A stretch of DNA of 45,375 nucleotides from Massilia sp. UBA2604 (GTDB lineage: Bacteria; Pseudomonadota; Gammaproteobacteria; Burkholderiales; Burkholderiaceae_D). The position numbers were made by a program, and so were the translations under genes. Shown here piece by piece: positions 44,042 to 45,375 of this stretch. Every line of letters begins with the position of its first letter. The first letter of the stretch is position 1. Location: NCBI GenBank assembly GCA_002339265.1, contig DDKG01000267.1, positions 1-45,375 on the forward strand, read 5' to 3'. Below the pieces are notes generated by a model. That model did no database searches and was not told the DNA's origin. It saw only the letters and a program-made list of their open reading frames with translations.

Positions 44042-45375
44042 ATGAGCCAATCCCGCCTGACCACCGCTTCCGGCATCCCACTCGCCGACAACCAGAACTC
44101 GCTGAGCGCCGGCCCGCGCGGTCCGCTGCTGCTGCAGGATTTCCACCTGATCGAAAAGCTGCAGCACTTCAACCGCGAGCGCATTCCCGAGCGCGTCGTG
44201 CACGCCAAGGGCTCGGGCGCCTACGGCAGCTTCACCGTCACCCACGACATCTCCAAGCTGACCAAGGCGAACCTGTTCGCCCACGTCGGCAAGCAGACCC
44301 CGGTGTTCCTGCGCTTCTCGACCGTCGGCGGCGAAAAGGGCAGCGCCGACACCGAACGCGATCCGCGCGGCTTCGCACTGCGCTTCTACACCGAGGAAGG
44401 CAACTGGGACCTGGTCGGCAACAATACGCCGGTTTTCTTTATCAAGGACCCGATCAACTTCCCCGACTTCATCCACACCCAGAAGCGCGACCCGCAGACG
44501 AACCTGAAGTCGGCCAACATGATGTTCGACTTCTGGAGCAATGCGCCGGAAAGCCTGCACCAGGTGACGATCCTGTTCTCGGATCGCGGCACCCCGGACG
44601 GCTACCGCCACATGGACGGTTTTGGCAGCCACACCTATAGCCTGATCAACGAGCAGGGCGAGCGCGTCTACGTGAAATGGCACTTCAAGACTCGCCAGGG
44701 CATCAAGAACCTGAGCGCGGCAGAAGCTACCCGCATTGCCGGCTCCGATCCGGATCATGCCCAGCGCGACCTGTTCAATGCGATCGCCGCCAACGACTTC
44801 CCGCAGTGGGACGTCCAGGTGCAGGTCGCGACTGCAGAGGAACTGGAAGCATGGAGCGCACGCACCGGCTGGAATCCGTTCGACCTGACCAAGGTCTGGC
44901 CGCATGGCGACTTCCCCGTGCAGCCGGTGGGCGTGCTGGAACTGAACCGCAACCCGCAGAATTACCACGCCGAGGTCGAGCAGGCCGCCTTCTCGCCGGC
45001 CAACGTGGTGCCGGGCCTGGGCTACTCGCCCGACAAGATGCTGCAGGGCCGCCTGTTCGGCTACCACGACGCCCAGCTGTACCGCGTCGGCACCAACCAC
45101 CAGCACCTGCCGGTGAACGCCCCGCGCTGCCCGGTCCACAACCACCAGCGCGACGGTTCGATGGCGATCGCCAACGGCGGCGCGGCGCGCAACTACCACA
45201 CGCTCAACAGCGTGGGCGCCGGCGCCACCGGCATGGGCCACGGCGAACGCGAGCTCGCCCTGGACGGCGATGCCGGCCGCTTCGACTTCCGCGGCCAGGA
45301 AGACGATTACACGCAGGCCGGCAACCTGTTCCGCCTGATGGACGCCCAGGCGCGCCAGAACCTGTGCGACAACCT
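44042..45375 (+). CDS. kat: Catalase, heme type (3' end beyond the window)
   Basis: The first 444 codons of a monofunctional heme catalase that converts hydrogen peroxide to water and oxygen. Recognisable blocks: GIPLADNQNSLSAGPRGPLLLQD, FNRERIPERVVHAKGSGAYG with the distal catalytic His, RFSTVGGEKGSADTERDPRG, NNTPVFFIKDPINFPDFIH with the catalytic Asn, and the heme-ligand segment RLFGYHDAQLYRVGTNH with its Tyr. AGGAG lies seven bases before the ATG. About 40 residues of a small-subunit clade-3 catalase would remain outside the window. The preceding promoter region suggests peroxide control. Confidence 0.95.
   Translation, partial: MSQSRLTTASGIPLADNQNSLSAGPRGPLLLQDFHLIEKLQHFNRERIPERVVHAKGSGAYGSFTVTHDISKLTKANLFAHVGKQTPVFLRFSTVGGEKGSADTERDPRGFALRFYTEEGNWDLVGNNTPVFFIKDPINFPDFIHTQKRDPQTNLKSANMMFDFWSNAPESLHQVTILFSDRGTPDGYRHMDGFGSHTYSLINEQGERVYVKWHFKTRQGIKNLSAAEATRIAGSDPDHAQRDLFNAIAANDFPQWDVQVQVATAEELEAWSARTGWNPFDLTKVWPHGDFPVQPVGVLELNRNPQNYHAEVEQAAFSPANVVPGLGYSPDKMLQGRLFGYHDAQLYRVGTNHQHLPVNAPRCPVHNHQRDGSMAIANGGAARNYHTLNSVGAGATGMGHGERELALDGDAGRFDFRGQEDDYTQAGNLFRLMDAQARQNLCDN

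Overview
This is a GC-rich, gene-dense bacterial chromosomal window with no tRNA, rRNA, CRISPR array or insertion sequence that I can see. Gene content (MFS pumps, pirins, an Old Yellow Enzyme, SulP, Ku, YXWGXW protein, high-GC codon use, Shine-Dalgarno starts, two copies of an intergenic hairpin repeat) fits a free-living betaproteobacterium of the Oxalobacteraceae, Massilia/Telluria-like. That placement is an inference from style and content, not from a marker gene.

Region 1 (1-2000): a GNAT acetyltransferase diverges from an MFS_3-type exporter.

Region 2 (2000-17600) is the most unusual part. On the plus strand lie a PP2C phosphatase and a zinc-finger/FHA protein. Facing them on the minus strand is a long, tightly packed series, in transcription order: a 1036-residue penicillin-binding-protein-like transpeptidase, a protein with a sigma-region-4-like C-terminal helix-turn-helix, a 188-residue partner, a possible divergent SPFH-like protein, a two-copy Lon-protease-like protein with one active and one dead copy, a zinc-ribbon/SPFH/coiled-coil/zinc-ribbon protein, a Ser/Thr kinase fused to an FGE-like domain, a pirin, and a 36-residue membrane peptide. 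Kinase, phosphatase, FHA reader, SPFH scaffold, protease and transpeptidase together suggest a phospho-regulated envelope or protein-quality system that I cannot match to a described one.

Region 3 (17700-25400): small exported proteins, an S9 peptidase, an RNase H-like/HD-phosphohydrolase pair, a secreted hypothetical, a TetA-like MFS pump, an internally deleted EamA transporter, and phosphatidylserine decarboxylase.

Region 4 (25360-31300) is an electrophile/quinone defence block: LysR regulator diverging from azoreductase plus pirin, then a hypothetical, an aspartoacylase-like hydrolase, and an ArsR-type regulator with a clear palindromic operator in front of an Old Yellow Enzyme ending at a strong terminator.

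Region 5 (31400-41400): an exported M1 aminopeptidase, a TonB-like anchored protein overlapping a convergent gene, a hotdog thioesterase, a beta-helix lipoprotein, ArsC/Spx-like reductase, a PlsC-like acyltransferase, a SulP transporter and a diguanylate cyclase.

Region 6 (41500-end): a YghA-like SDR, the DNA-end-binding protein Ku, a small membrane protein, and a catalase that runs off the right edge. Together they look like a stress/DNA-damage group.

No gene-free stretch exceeds 300 bases. The largest gaps (17562-17764, 29588-29815, 31186-31414) hold promoters, a repeat, an operator or a terminator, as listed.
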